Source: Planctomycetota bacterium
Lineage (GTDB): Bacteria > Planctomycetota > UBA8742 > UBA2392
Direction of reading: 5' to 3'
Assembly (NCBI GenBank): GCA_015075515.1
Contig: JABTUE010000003.1
Location: 620,001-684,000, forward strand
Length of the DNA: 64,000 nt
Part shown: piece by piece, positions 54,720 through 63,973 of the stretch
How positions within the stretch are numbered: position 1 is the stretch's first letter
Layout: each line of letters begins with the position of its first letter
Made by a program: the position numbers and the translations under genes
The notes under the pieces: model-generated
Seen by the model: the letters and a program-made list of their open reading frames with translations, nothing else
Told to the model about the DNA's origin: nothing
Databases searched by the model: none

Positions 54720-55953
54720 GCAACCCCGCCCGCGCCGGTGCGTGGTTGGCAACGGGCGCGCGCAACGGCACACGGCACGAAAACGAATCGCCTACGACGT
54801 CGTCGTCCACGCCGCGGCGGGCTTCGCGGCGGGCCTGGCGTTTCAGGTCGGCCTCCATGCGTTTGCGCCAGAACGTGATTTCGTGCCAGTAGTTCGGGTC
54901 TTGAGGTCGCGCGGCGATGCGCTGTTTCAGGTCTTCCACGGTCTTGATCGAAGACAGCCGGAAACTCTTGGCCAGGCTCAGCGGCGGCGCGCAGTAACAA
55001 TCCTGTGGATGTTTCTGAAATCGGCGGCGTTTCCTCCAGCAGCCGCCGGCACACATCCGGGTCGGTGTCGCTGCGGATCAGACCGTGCGCCGCCAGAACC
55101 TGCGCGTCATCACCCGGCAAAGGCCGTCATCTGGTCAAAGTACCGAAACGGCATCCAGTTGCCGAAACCCAGGTTCGCAAACACCTCGTCCATCTTGGTG
55201 ATCGCTGTCCAGCACAATGCACACCGCGCGGTCCTGCAGGAACTCCTGGCGCAGCTCGCCGTCGGCTTCCAGATAGGCGTACTTTGCTCGGTCTGCAACA
55301 GCACCGGCGCCAGCACCGAAAGCCGCGCGCCGCCCGCACGCCAAGGCTCACGGCGGCGGTCAGGCTGAAGGCCGTATCACACACGGGCGCGCGCGGGCGC
55401 GGATTCCGGGCGGTCTCTGTCGCAGGCGCGGCCGGGGTCGCATCCGATTCCGGCGCGGCTTCCGTGTCCGTTTCGTCCGTCGCCTCTGCGGCTTCCACCC
55501 TGGCGCGCGGCTTGCGCGGCTGGTTGGCGGCGGCCAGCGCGGCCTTGCGGATGTCGGGCGGCAGCTCGTCCAGGGTTTTGGCCTGGCTCAGGGTCCAGGG
55601 GCCAGCAGCCGGCGGGACTGGTTTTTCGATTTCGGTCGTCGCAGGCCGCGCCTTCGGCGGCGGCGGTCATGGCTTTGGCGGCGGCCTGCCCGGCGGCAAT
55701 CGCGGCGCGGTGCATGTCGGCGCACAGGCGCAGGTCGTGCAGCATGCGCTTTGGGTGCGCAGGACGTGGGCCGAGGCGGCCTTGTGGTGTTCGGAGTATC
55801 TCGGGCAGTTTGGGAGTTTCGCTGGGCGGATCCGCCAGGCAGAAAGGGCGGGTGCATTTCCTGATGGAAAGCGCAGCGGTTTGTTGTCCTGGTGACCCTG
55901 CTGAAGTATTCGCTGGGGTCATGCAGGTGAAAGTTGGGCAGGTCGTCGCTCAC
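54720..55953 (-). CDS. Unrecognised protein gene, heavily frameshifted
   Basis: Read from a GTG at 55953 (SDDLPNFHLHDPSEYFSRV), the minus strand shows coding-like pieces in changing frames: PPSETPKLPEIL with HPKRMLHDLRLCADMHRAAI and AAGQAAAKAMTAAA (55.9-55.6 kb), an Ala/Glu/Thr-rich linker, KYAYLEADGELRQEFLQDRA with KMDEVFANLGFGNWMPFRYF (55.3-55.1 kb), and SSIKTVEDLKQRIAARPQDP with YWHEITFWRKRMEADLKR (about 55.0-54.8 kb). At least five indels are needed. The layered helical pieces and ordered segments suggest one real soluble protein of about 400 residues. I know no family for it. Confidence 0.4.
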
Positions 55954-56107
55954 GCGTGCTCCCGCACACAGGCACGAAACGTGACAGTCCGGCGCGGCGT
56001 TTTTGCCGGCGCGGGCGCCAACCGGCCGCGCGGTCAGGGTTTGCGGCAAGGACGATTTTTCGATTTTGGGGCGAAAAAAGCGCGCGGGCGGGTGCCACGG
56101 GCAGGCA

Positions 56108-57901
56108 TCAATGGTTGGTGGCGAACTCGGTAGTGCTGATCAGGGCGAAAAACAGGTCTTCGTAGCCCTGGGCCGGCGCGGGCGCGGCCTTGACGGCCGC
56201 CAGCGCGCGTTCCAGTTCGCGCGCGTCAGGGCGGCGTGAAAGCACACTGAGGTACAGGGCCTCGACGCGGCGGGAGTCTTCGGAAAAATCGCGCATGACG
56301 GCAAACACCAGCGAGCCATTGAGCGACCCGCCCAGCCTGCGCGTGACCTCGCCGTTGAGGATCATCAGGGCCTGGTCCATGCTGCCGGTGAAGCCTTCGG
56401 TCTGGGCGCGTTCGTCGTCGCTGGAAAGCTGGGCGTACCGGGCGGCCAGACCGCGGCGGATCTGCCACAGCGGGCCCATCTGTTCCAGGCGCTGTTCGTA
56501 AACGCGCAGCAGTTCGTGGTTGAACTTCGGGTCGTATTCGCCGGGCGGGATGCCCTGTTTTTTCTGCTGTTCCTGCAACGCGGCAAAGCCGCCCAGTTTC
56601 TGGTAGGCGTTCTGGGTCTGGCGCGCAAAGGCGCGCACAAAACCGTCGCCGTCCACCAGCGTGAACAGCGCGCCGAAGAACTGCTCGGGCGTAAGCGGCC
56701 GCGGCCACCAGGCGGCAAAGTGCCAGTGCTGGGCTTTGGGGTCGGCGCCGCGGCCGGAAAGCTGCCAGGCGCGGGTGTTCAGAATCGCGCGGTACAGGCG
56801 CTTGACGCGAAAGCCGCCGGCCACCCAGTCAGCAGCCAGGTCATCCAGCAACTGGGGGTGTGTGGGCGTGTTCAGGCTGTTGAAGTCGTCCACCGGGTGC
56901 ACCAGCCCGCGCCCGAACAGAAACGACCAGAAGCGGTTCACCTGGTACTTCATGGCCGTGGTGTTTGATGGGCTGGTCAGCCACGCGGCCATCATGCGCC
57001 GCCAGCTTGCCGCGTCGCGGGTCTTGACGGGCCTGTCGCCGGGCAGGCGCGGCTGGTCGTAGGCCAGCAGGTCGTTGATGCGGTTGACGGTTTCGGGCTC
57101 GATCGCCGGCTGTTTGAGCAAAGCCTGCAACACCGCGCGCGGCGGCAGATCGCGCGTGACCACGGCCGGATCCACGGGCTGGGTGTAGAAATCGGCCGTG
57201 ATCTCAATGCTGGAAAAGAACCCCGCCACGCCGGCAAAGGCCTGCTGTGTCCAGGCCGGTTCATAGTGATGGTCGTGGCACTGCGCGCACTGGATCTGCA
57301 TGCCGGCAAAGTTGCGCAGTGTCAGACCGGCCATGTCGGCCACCGGGGGCGGAAAACCCATCAGGGCGTAGTAGGCACTGGGCGGATTGCGGCTGATCGG
57401 GCCCTGGGCGGTGACAATGTCGGTGATTGTCTGGTTGAAGGGGGTATCAGCGTTGAAGCGCCCGGCCAGCCACACCGCCATCACGTCGCCGGCGGAAACG
57501 CCAAGCTCGCCCAGGTCATTGCCGCGCTCGCGCAGGATCGGCATCCACAGATCGGCCAGATGCCGGCCGAAACGCTCGTCGGCCAGCAGGCGGTCAATCA
57601 GCGCCGCGCGCTTGCCCGGCGCGGTGTCGGCCAGAAAGGCCTCGGCCTCGGGGCGTGTGGGCGGAACCCCCACCGTGGAAAGATACACACGCCGCAGAAA
57701 CTCGGCGTCGGTGGCGGGGGCGGCGGGCTTGATGCCGTCGCGCTGCCACACGGCTTCGATCCCGGCGTCTATGCGCGCGCTCAGGGCCGCGGTGTCGGCG
57801 GGGCCGGGCCCGGCGGCGGCCGGATCGGCGGCCAGGCCAAGCCACAGGCAGACCGCACAGGCGGCGGGCAACAGCGCGCGGAACAGGCCACGGGGCGTCA
57901 T
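56108..57901 (-). CDS. DUF1549/DUF1553 cytochrome-like secreted protein
   Basis: A 597-residue protein from the ATG at 57901. A signal peptide (about 1-28) is followed by the DUF1549 (PSCyt2) domain, with EFLRRVYLSTVGVPPTRPEA and the single CxxCH haem motif CAQCHDHHYEP. The C-terminal DUF1553 (PSD1) domain has NRFWSFLFGRGLVHPVDDFN, NTPTHPQLLDDLAADWV and the final LSRRPDARELERAL. The pair is abundant in planctomycetes, usually next to a DUF1501 gene in polysaccharide or sulfatase loci. No DUF1501 gene is adjacent here. A role in haem-linked oxidation of complex substrates is inferred, not shown. Confidence 0.9.
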   Translation of the reverse strand: MTPRGLFRALLPAACAVCLWLGLAADPAAAGPGPADTAALSARIDAGIEAVWQRDGIKPAAPATDAEFLRRVYLSTVGVPPTRPEAEAFLADTAPGKRAALIDRLLADERFGRHLADLWMPILRERGNDLGELGVSAGDVMAVWLAGRFNADTPFNQTITDIVTAQGPISRNPPSAYYALMGFPPPVADMAGLTLRNFAGMQIQCAQCHDHHYEPAWTQQAFAGVAGFFSSIEITADFYTQPVDPAVVTRDLPPRAVLQALLKQPAIEPETVNRINDLLAYDQPRLPGDRPVKTRDAASWRRMMAAWLTSPSNTTAMKYQVNRFWSFLFGRGLVHPVDDFNSLNTPTHPQLLDDLAADWVAGGFRVKRLYRAILNTRAWQLSGRGADPKAQHWHFAAWWPRPLTPEQFFGALFTLVDGDGFVRAFARQTQNAYQKLGGFAALQEQQKKQGIPPGEYDPKFNHELLRVYEQRLEQMGPLWQIRRGLAARYAQLSSDDERAQTEGFTGSMDQALMILNGEVTRRLGGSLNGSLVFAVMRDFSEDSRRVEALYLSVLSRRPDARELERALAAVKAAPAPAQGYEDLFFALISTTEFATNH

Positions 57902-57976
57902 CGGGCACTCATTGTAGAAGCCGCCCCATGCTTGCGAAAACAAAGGCCGGAATTCCAGCCCGACGCGCCGCCCGGT

Positions 57977-59233
57977 TTACCAGGGCCTGGCCTTGAGCTT
58001 GAAGCTGAGCTCAAACGTCTTGCCGCCGCGCAGCACCTTGACCTTGACGGTGTCGCCGGCATTGCGGTTCAGGCGTATCCACAGCACCGGGTTGCAGGTG
58101 TAGGGGCACTTCGTCACGTCGTCCACGGCGCAGACCACGTCGCCGACCTGAAGCCCCGCAGCCTGGGCGTTGGTGCGAACCCAGAACTTGGTGACCTCGC
58201 AGGCGAAATCTTCTTTCTTGAGGCCGAGCTTGCGCTTGGCGTCTTCGTCGAGTTCCTTGCCCCAGAACTCGGGAAAGGGCTCCAGCGCGTGGGTTCCGCC
58301 CCGGCGCTCGATTTTGGTGACGCGCCAGTATTCGGGCAGCTTGAGTGTCACGGTTTCTTCGGCGTCGCCCCGCCGCACGACAAGCTCAAGCGTTCTGGCG
58401 TCGTGGGGCACCAGGTGCAGCCGCTGTTGCAGATCGCCGTAGGTCAGCACCGGCTTGCCCGCCAGCCTGACGATTTCGTCTTTGGCCTTCAGGCCGGCCT
58501 CTTTGGCGGCCTTTTCGACTTTTTTGATCACCGTGCCTTTTTCAGGGTCAAGGGTAATGCCCAGCGCCAAGACCTCGGGGTAGACCCACAGGTCCACCTG
58601 CTTGTCCAGTTTGCCCGCGGCCTGGGCGAGTTTGGTCTTTGCCGAACCGATGTTGTGGCAATGCACGCATTTGTCTTTGTCAATGATGTCGCGCTTGATG
58701 TCGGGGTAGTCGGCCGGCGTTTTTGCCGGGGCGCGGGGTTCGGGCTCAAGCTTGCCCTCTTTGGCCAGGCGGTACTGTGCCAGGCCGCGTTCCAGCGCGA
58801 GCTGCAGCGACTTTTCGTTGAAGTAGGTCTCGGCCGATTCGTCGTCACGCCCGCCATAGCGCAGCAGAATCTGTTCGTCGGCGTTGATTACAAACGTGTA
58901 CAGCGTGCTGTCGGGGTCAAAATCAAAGTGCCCGACATCCACCCCGCGCAGGTCGGTGACACGGGCCAGCACATACTGCCTGTACAGCTTGCTGATCGCG
59001 GCGTTCTTTGGATCCACCAGACCGGCGTAGAACGCGCGGCAGGGTACTCACGGCACGCAGCGGAAGACCAGAAAGACCGGCTTGTCCTGTTCGCGCGCGG
59101 CGGCCAGCGCGGCCTTGTAGTCGTCGTGCCACAGCGGCGGCTCGGCCCGGGCCATGTCGGTTCGGGCGGCGGCCAGGGCCACCGCGGCGGCAAGGAACAG
59201 CAGCAGCGGCAGGACAACACGGCGCGGTTGCAT
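57977..59233 (-). CDS. Thioredoxin-like/PDZ secreted protein with in-frame UGA, probable selenoprotein
   Basis: 418 residues if UGA is read through. A signal peptide (about 1-23) precedes a thioredoxin-like domain: PVFLVFRCVP, then codon 62 is TGA (59050-59048), then VPCRAFYAGLVDPKNAAI in the same frame. This gives U-V-P-C, a selenocysteine version of CxxC. A CxxCH motif (KDKCVHCHNIG) follows near residue 170. At least two PDZ-like segments follow (AGLKAKDEIVRLAGKPVLTY; AGLQVGDVVCAVDDV). A SECIS-like hairpin begins 9 nt after UGA. From memory, databases hold a family named Trx7/PDZ domain-containing (seleno)protein; I could not check. Without read-through, the ATG-less remainder would start at 59017. 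Confidence 0.8.
58997..59038 (-). promoter_or_regulatory. Candidate bacterial SECIS element
   Basis: On the mRNA this begins 9 nt after the UGA. The lower stem CGCGCGUUCU (59038-59029) pairs with AGAACGCCGCG (59007-58997, one bulged C). An upper stem CGCC/GGUG (59027-59024 with 59018-59015, one G-U) presents the apical loop GGUCU (59023-59019), 24 nt after UGA. GGUCU is also the loop sequence of the E. coli fdhF SECIS, where SelB contacts it at 18 nt. Confidence 0.65.
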
Positions 59234-59336
59234 GGCGCACTCCAGTCAGGGTCTACCAACAGAAATGACGCGGGCAGGCGGCAATGGGTCAGAAAACCGG
59301 GCCGCGCCGGCCGGCGCGGTGGTAAGGTGCACGGGC

Positions 59337-60998
59337 ATGAAGATTTCGCTCAAGCCCCAGCACCTGAAGCGTTACCGGCAGATTGCCTCGATGCTGCTGC
59401 GTTACGGCCTGGCCGAAGTCATGCGCGGCAGCGGGCTGGAAGACCTGCTGGGCGACGAGCTGGGGCGGCTGACACAAAAGGCCCACCCCAAGCCGGCGGA
59501 ACTGGCGGCCGAACTGGAGGAAATGGGCCCCACGTTCGTGAAGTTCGGCCAGGTGCTGTCCACGCGCGGCGACCTGGTGCCGCTGGAATATCTGGCGGCG
59601 CTGCAGACACTGCAGGACCGGGTGGGCCCCGTGCCGTACAGCGAAATCGAGCAGGTGATCGTGGAGGAGTTCGGCCAGGGCGTGGCGCAACTGTTCAATA
59701 CCTTTGAGCCCGCGCCGCTGGCCGCGGCGTCGCTGGGCCAGGTGCATGTGGCGACGCTGGCCGACGGCCGCAAACTGGCGGTGAAGGTGCAACGGCCGGG
59801 CATTCGCGCGAAACTGGCGGAAGACCTGGACGTGCTGGAAGAAATCGCGTCGGTGCTGGAAAGCGTCACCGGGTTTGCCGCGCGCTATCGTTTTCGCTCG
59901 ATTGTGGCGGACTTCCGCCGCACGCTGATGCGCGAACTGGATTACCGCACCGAGGCCGAAAACCTGCGCGCACTGGCGGCCAACCTGGCCGACTTTGATT
60001 CGATTGTCGTGCCCCGGCCGGTGGACGAGCTGACCACCTCGCGCGTGCTGGCGATGGATTTTGTGGCGGGCAAGAAAGTCACGGCCATCAACGATGAAGA
60101 CCGCAAGGCCGCGGACGGCAACAGACTGGCCAACGAGCTGCAAAAGGCGTGGATGAAGCAGGTGTGCATTGACGGTTTCTTTCACGCCGACCCGCACCCC
60201 GGCAACGTGATGCTGTGCCCCGACGGCCGGATCGGGCTGATTGACCTGGGCATGGTGGGACGGCTGAGCCCCGAAATGCGCGAGCGGCTGCTGCGGCTGC
60301 TGATCGCGCTGGGCGAGGGCCGGCCCGAAACGGCGGCGGACCTGGCGGTGAAGGTCGGACACCCCGGGCCTGATTTTGACGAAACACGCTTCCGCGGCAC
60401 GGTCAAAACGCTGGTCACGGCCAACGCCGGCGCGCCGGTGGCGCAGATCCAGCTTGGGCGCGTGATCATGGACCTGGCCCGCGCCAGCGCCGACTGCGGC
60501 CTGCACCCGCCGGGCGAACTGACCATGCTGGGCAAGGCTTTGCTGAGCCTGGACGAACTGGGCCGCGCGCTGGCGCCGGGGTTTGACCCCTACGAAAGCA
60601 TCCGGCGCGACGCGATTCCGCTGGTGCTGCAGATGCTGCGCCAAGGCGCCAACACCACCAGCCTGCTGGGCCGGATGCTGGAGGTCAACGAATTCGGGCG
60701 CGAGCTGCCTTCGCGCGTGAACAAGATTCTGGACCGCGTGGCCGACAACCGTCTGGAAGTGCGCGTGCGCAGCTTTGACGAACGCGAGCTGATCCAGGGG
60801 CTTCAGAAAGTGGCCAACCGCATCACCCAGGGTCTGCTGATCGCGGCGCTGGTGGTGGGCGCGGCGCTGCTGACCAACGTGCGCGGCGGGTTCACGATCG
60901 CGGGTTACCCGGCGCTGGCGGTGCTGCTGTTCGTGCTGGCGGTCGGCGGCGCGCTGGCACTGTTCTGGGATATCTGGCGCCACGACCGCAAACGCTGA
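59337..60998 (+). CDS. UbiB/ABC1 (ADCK)-family atypical kinase
   Basis: A 553-residue protein from the ATG at 59337. The family-specific KxGQ motif is FVKFGQVLS (Lys69-Gln72), followed by the Ala-rich loop LAAASLGQVH, the VKVQRPG block, and the catalytic FFHADPHPGNVML and IGLIDLGMVGR. Two C-terminal membrane helices (LLIAALVVGAALLTNV; about 525-545) anchor it. UbiB-type proteins support quinone-lipid biosynthesis or lipid handling with ATPase activity. No ubi or men genes adjoin it. Its promoter lies in the about 100 bp shared with the divergent selenoprotein gene. Confidence 0.93.
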   Translation: MKISLKPQHLKRYRQIASMLLRYGLAEVMRGSGLEDLLGDELGRLTQKAHPKPAELAAELEEMGPTFVKFGQVLSTRGDLVPLEYLAALQTLQDRVGPVPYSEIEQVIVEEFGQGVAQLFNTFEPAPLAAASLGQVHVATLADGRKLAVKVQRPGIRAKLAEDLDVLEEIASVLESVTGFAARYRFRSIVADFRRTLMRELDYRTEAENLRALAANLADFDSIVVPRPVDELTTSRVLAMDFVAGKKVTAINDEDRKAADGNRLANELQKAWMKQVCIDGFFHADPHPGNVMLCPDGRIGLIDLGMVGRLSPEMRERLLRLLIALGEGRPETAADLAVKVGHPGPDFDETRFRGTVKTLVTANAGAPVAQIQLGRVIMDLARASADCGLHPPGELTMLGKALLSLDELGRALAPGFDPYESIRRDAIPLVLQMLRQGANTTSLLGRMLEVNEFGRELPSRVNKILDRVADNRLEVRVRSFDERELIQGLQKVANRITQGLLIAALVVGAALLTNVRGGFTIAGYPALAVLLFVLAVGGALALFWDIWRHDRKR

Positions 60999-61030
60999 CA
61001 GAAAACCCGGCCGCGCGGAACCACTACAGT

Positions 61031-61873
61031 ATGGCCGAAACCGCCGACATCTTTGACGCCGCGTTTCTGCGCCAGTTGCAGGCGCTGGACGGCGCGCTGC
61101 TGCGGCTGCGCGGCCAGGCCGGCGAGGGTCTGGCCCGGCACGGCCGTGCCGCGGGTCAGCACGAGTTTCGCGGCCACCGTCCCTACGCGCCGGGCGACGA
61201 CCTGCGGCGGCTGGACTGGAACGCCTACGGCCGGCTGGGGCGGTTCTTTCTGCGCGAGTTTGAACGCGAACGGCTGGAACACCTGACGCTTGTGGCCGAC
61301 ACCTCGGCCAGCATGGCCGTGGCCGGCAAGCACGGGCTGGCCCGCCGCGCCTGCGCCGCGGCCGGGTACCTTACCCTGCGCGGCGGCGGAAGCGTTACCC
61401 ACCAGGGCATCACCGTGGAAGGCCAGGCCCGGTTCGCCCGGCTTCTGGACAGCCTGCGCGTGGCCGGCCCCGAGGGCGGGCCGCTGGCGGGGCAACTGGC
61501 CGATCTGGCCTCGCGCCCCCGCCCGCCGGCGGACCTGCTGGTGGCGACGGACGGGCTGGAAGAACCGGCGGCACTGGCGCCGCTGGCGGCGCTGGCGCAG
61601 CGGCGCTGCAACGTGACGCTGCTGTGCGTGCTGGCGCCGGACGAACTCAACCCGGCCGCGGCCGGCGCGGCCACGCTGCGCGCGCTTGAGGGCGGCGAAC
61701 TGGCCCTGAACCTGGATGACGCGACACTGGCGGCCTACGGCGCCGAACTGCAACGCCACCTGGACGGCCTGCGCGCGCTGGGCGAACGGCACGGCTGGAT
61801 CGTGGTGATCACGCCGTCCGACACTTCGCTGCGCGACCTGTTTCTGCGCGATCTGGCGGGGGCATCGGCATGA
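61031..61873 (+). CDS. DUF58 (vWA-like) protein
   Basis: A 280-residue protein with the DUF58 hallmark HRPYAPGDDLRRLDWNAYGRL (shown in two parts: HRPYAPGDDLRR and LDWNAYGRL), followed by VADTSASMAV, which resembles the MIDAS DxSxS of von Willebrand A domains (here DTSAS). It overlaps the next gene by 4 bp. DUF58 proteins usually act with a MoxR AAA ATPase and Bat-type membrane proteins in envelope stress or enzyme maturation. No moxR gene is visible in this window. Confidence 0.88.
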   Translation: MAETADIFDAAFLRQLQALDGALLRLRGQAGEGLARHGRAAGQHEFRGHRPYAPGDDLRRLDWNAYGRLGRFFLREFERERLEHLTLVADTSASMAVAGKHGLARRACAAAGYLTLRGGGSVTHQGITVEGQARFARLLDSLRVAGPEGGPLAGQLADLASRPRPPADLLVATDGLEEPAALAPLAALAQRRCNVTLLCVLAPDELNPAAAGAATLRALEGGELALNLDDATLAAYGAELQRHLDGLRALGERHGWIVVITPSDTSLRDLFLRDLAGASA

Positions 61874-63264
61874 CGCTGCTGTCGCCGTTGGGGTTGCTGC
61901 TGTTGCTGGCGCTGCCGGTGCTGGTGTGGCTGGCGCTGCGCGCGCAAAGGCCGCGAACGCTGGTCGTGGGCACGCTGCTGATCTGGCGCCGCGTGGCGGC
62001 GGTTGTGCCGCCGCAGCGCGAAAAATCGCGCCGGTTGGACCTGCTGCTGTACGTGCTGCTGGCGGCCTGCGCGCTGGCGGCCCTGGGCGCGGCCCGCCCG
62101 GCGCCGGGCGGCGCGGACGGGCCGGCCGGTCTGGCGATCTTTGTTGAAAGCCTGGGCGCCGGCGAACCGGGGCTGGATTCCGTGCTGGCCCGCGCCGCCG
62201 AACTGGCGGGCAACACCCCGGCGCGGGTGTACGCCGCGGCGCCGCTGCCGGGGCTGGAAACACTGGGGCCGGTCCAGCGGATTGTGCCCGGCCCGATCGA
62301 GGCCGAACTGGCCCAGTTTGAAACCGCCACACCAGGGGCCCCGCGGCTGCTGTTTCTGGCCGCGCCCACACCCCAGGCGCTGAGGCTGGGGCGGGTTCTG
62401 CCCCGGCTGGAAACACCGCGGGCCGGCGTGGTGTTCGAAGCCCGTGCCGAAGGCGAAACGCTGCTGCTGCGCCAGAGCGACGGCCCCGCGCCGGCGGTGT
62501 CAGGCGCGAGCCTGTCGGGCGTAAACACGGCCGGCGGCGAACAGTCGCGCGAATACCGCATCACGGCCGGGTCCGTGCGCGTGACCGCGCCGGGCCAGGA
62601 CATCACGCTGGCGCGCCGGGGGGCGGGCATCGGTGTCGGCCCGGACTGGAACACAGACCGCCACGCCGCGCTGCTGGCGGCGCTGCGGCCTGAACCCGGC
62701 GCGACGCCCGGGGTGTGGCTGGGTTCGCGCGACCGCGAGCCGGCCGTGCGCGTCAACCAGGGCAGCGCGGCCGACCTTTCCGGCACCCAGTGCCGGCTGG
62801 ACTGGCGCCACCCGCTGTTTGCCGAACTGCCGCTGGCGGGGCTGGATCTTGCGGCGGGCGGGCGCGTGCTGGAGCCCGCACCGTCTGAGCGCGTGCTGGC
62901 CCGGGCCTGGCGCGACGGCCAACCGGCGGGCGCGCTGGCGGTGCTGTCGGCCGACGGCCGCGTGCTGAGGTTTGCCGGTGACCCGTTTGCGGAACTGGGG
63001 CTGGCTTTGGCGGTGCTGCTGCTGGACAACGCCGTGGGCGTGGTGACGGGCACACGGCCGTCGCAGCGTCAGTCGTTTGCGGTTCAGGGCGATCTGCCGT
63101 CGCGGCGCCAGGCGCTGGCGGGGCCGTTTGAGCCGGAGGGCGAACTGTCGGGCGTCACAACCCCGGCCGAGCCCCGGTCAACGGCGCACTGGCTGCTGGC
63201 GCTGGCGGCGCTGGGCGCGCTGGCGGCGGCGCAAATCAGCGCGAGCGGTCCTCGTCAACCTTGA
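61870..63264 (+). CDS. BatA/aerotolerance-type N-terminal membrane protein
   Basis: A 464-residue protein. The first about 80 residues hold two membrane helices around VVGTLLIWRRVAA and PQREKSRRLDLLLYVLLAAC, the N-terminal pattern of BatA-like (DUF1550-type) proteins. A large soluble part follows with a degraded vWA or sandwich domain (GLAIFVESLGAG), and a last membrane helix lies near the end (about 440-458, LLALAALGALAAAQISA). It is translationally coupled to the DUF58 gene. Its last 29 bp overlap the convergent PH-like gene. The exact role is unknown. Confidence 0.75.
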   Translation: MTLLSPLGLLLLLALPVLVWLALRAQRPRTLVVGTLLIWRRVAAVVPPQREKSRRLDLLLYVLLAACALAALGAARPAPGGADGPAGLAIFVESLGAGEPGLDSVLARAAELAGNTPARVYAAAPLPGLETLGPVQRIVPGPIEAELAQFETATPGAPRLLFLAAPTPQALRLGRVLPRLETPRAGVVFEARAEGETLLLRQSDGPAPAVSGASLSGVNTAGGEQSREYRITAGSVRVTAPGQDITLARRGAGIGVGPDWNTDRHAALLAALRPEPGATPGVWLGSRDREPAVRVNQGSAADLSGTQCRLDWRHPLFAELPLAGLDLAAGGRVLEPAPSERVLARAWRDGQPAGALAVLSADGRVLRFAGDPFAELGLALAVLLLDNAVGVVTGTRPSQRQSFAVQGDLPSRRQALAGPFEPEGELSGVTTPAEPRSTAHWLLALAALGALAAAQISASGPRQP

Positions 63265-63973
63265 TGAAGCGCATGAACTCGCGCACCTTGGTTTCCACAT
63301 GGTTGACGCGAAACACGTTGTCCACCACCAGCGACTTGTTGGCGTCGGCACCCACACCGGGCTTGAAGATCAGCCGGCCGCTGCCGAACAGCAGAAACTC
63401 GAACACGTCGGGGATTTCCTTTTCCACCGCCATGTTGATCGTGGCGTAATGCCGCTCGTCGCCCAGAATGCCGTGCTTGTGCGTCAACTGATTGGGTGAA
63501 AGCACCCAGTAGTTGAAGCGCGTGGTCACAAACGCCATCACAAACAGCACCGCCAGCATCGCCGCCATCATGGCGTAAAAGTTGGGGTGCATGTCCAGTT
63601 CATAGGTATCAAAGAACCGGAAGATCGCGCCGTAGATCTCAACGTCGGTCTGAAGGTCCCACACCCACAGCCCCACAAACACCAGCGCCAGCGAGGCCAC
63701 GGTGGCGATGAAGTTGTTGCGCCCGAAGTCAAACGTCTGGACCAGCATGTTGAAGAAAAACACCACCACCCAGATCAGCCCCAGCACCGACGGGTCCACC
63801 ACCGGCTTTTCACTCACGCCGCCGCCCAGAAAGAAAAACACCAGCGACAGCAGCATCACCGGCCACATCAGCACGATCTTGGGAAACGGGTGAATCACAA
63901 TCCGGTCCGGCGCGCTCAGGCCGGTTTTGGTCATTGCCTCGCGCACCGAAATGTCGCCAGAGCTTCCGGCCAT
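63236..63973 (-). CDS. Membrane protein with PH-like (bPH-type) C-terminal domain
   Basis: A 245-residue protein. Four hydrophobic segments are visible (VLMWPVMLLSLVFFFLGGGV; VLGLIWVVVFFFNMLVQTF; FIATVASLALVFVGLWVWDL; FYAMMAAMLAVLFVMAFVTT). The C-terminus starts with TRFNYWVLSPNQLTHKHGIL and looks like a bacterial PH/DUF304-type domain (ERHYATINMAV). The function is unknown. Its stop lies inside the 3' end of the BatA-like gene. Confidence 0.7.
   Translation of the reverse strand: MAGSSGDISVREAMTKTGLSAPDRIVIHPFPKIVLMWPVMLLSLVFFFLGGGVSEKPVVDPSVLGLIWVVVFFFNMLVQTFDFGRNNFIATVASLALVFVGLWVWDLQTDVEIYGAIFRFFDTYELDMHPNFYAMMAAMLAVLFVMAFVTTRFNYWVLSPNQLTHKHGILGDERHYATINMAVEKEIPDVFEFLLFGSGRLIFKPGVGADANKSLVVDNVFRVNHVETKVREFMRFIKVDEDRSR

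Noticed and set aside
59048-59050. In-frame TGA as an ordinary nonsense mutation
   Set aside because: It sits at the first Cys position of a UxxC motif with a SECIS-like hairpin; a random stop there is much less likely.
57266-59707. 813-residue plus-strand open frame
   Set aside because: It lies antisense over the DUF1549/DUF1553 and Trx/PDZ genes, is Arg/Gly/Ala/His-rich and has no domain; it is a high-GC shadow.
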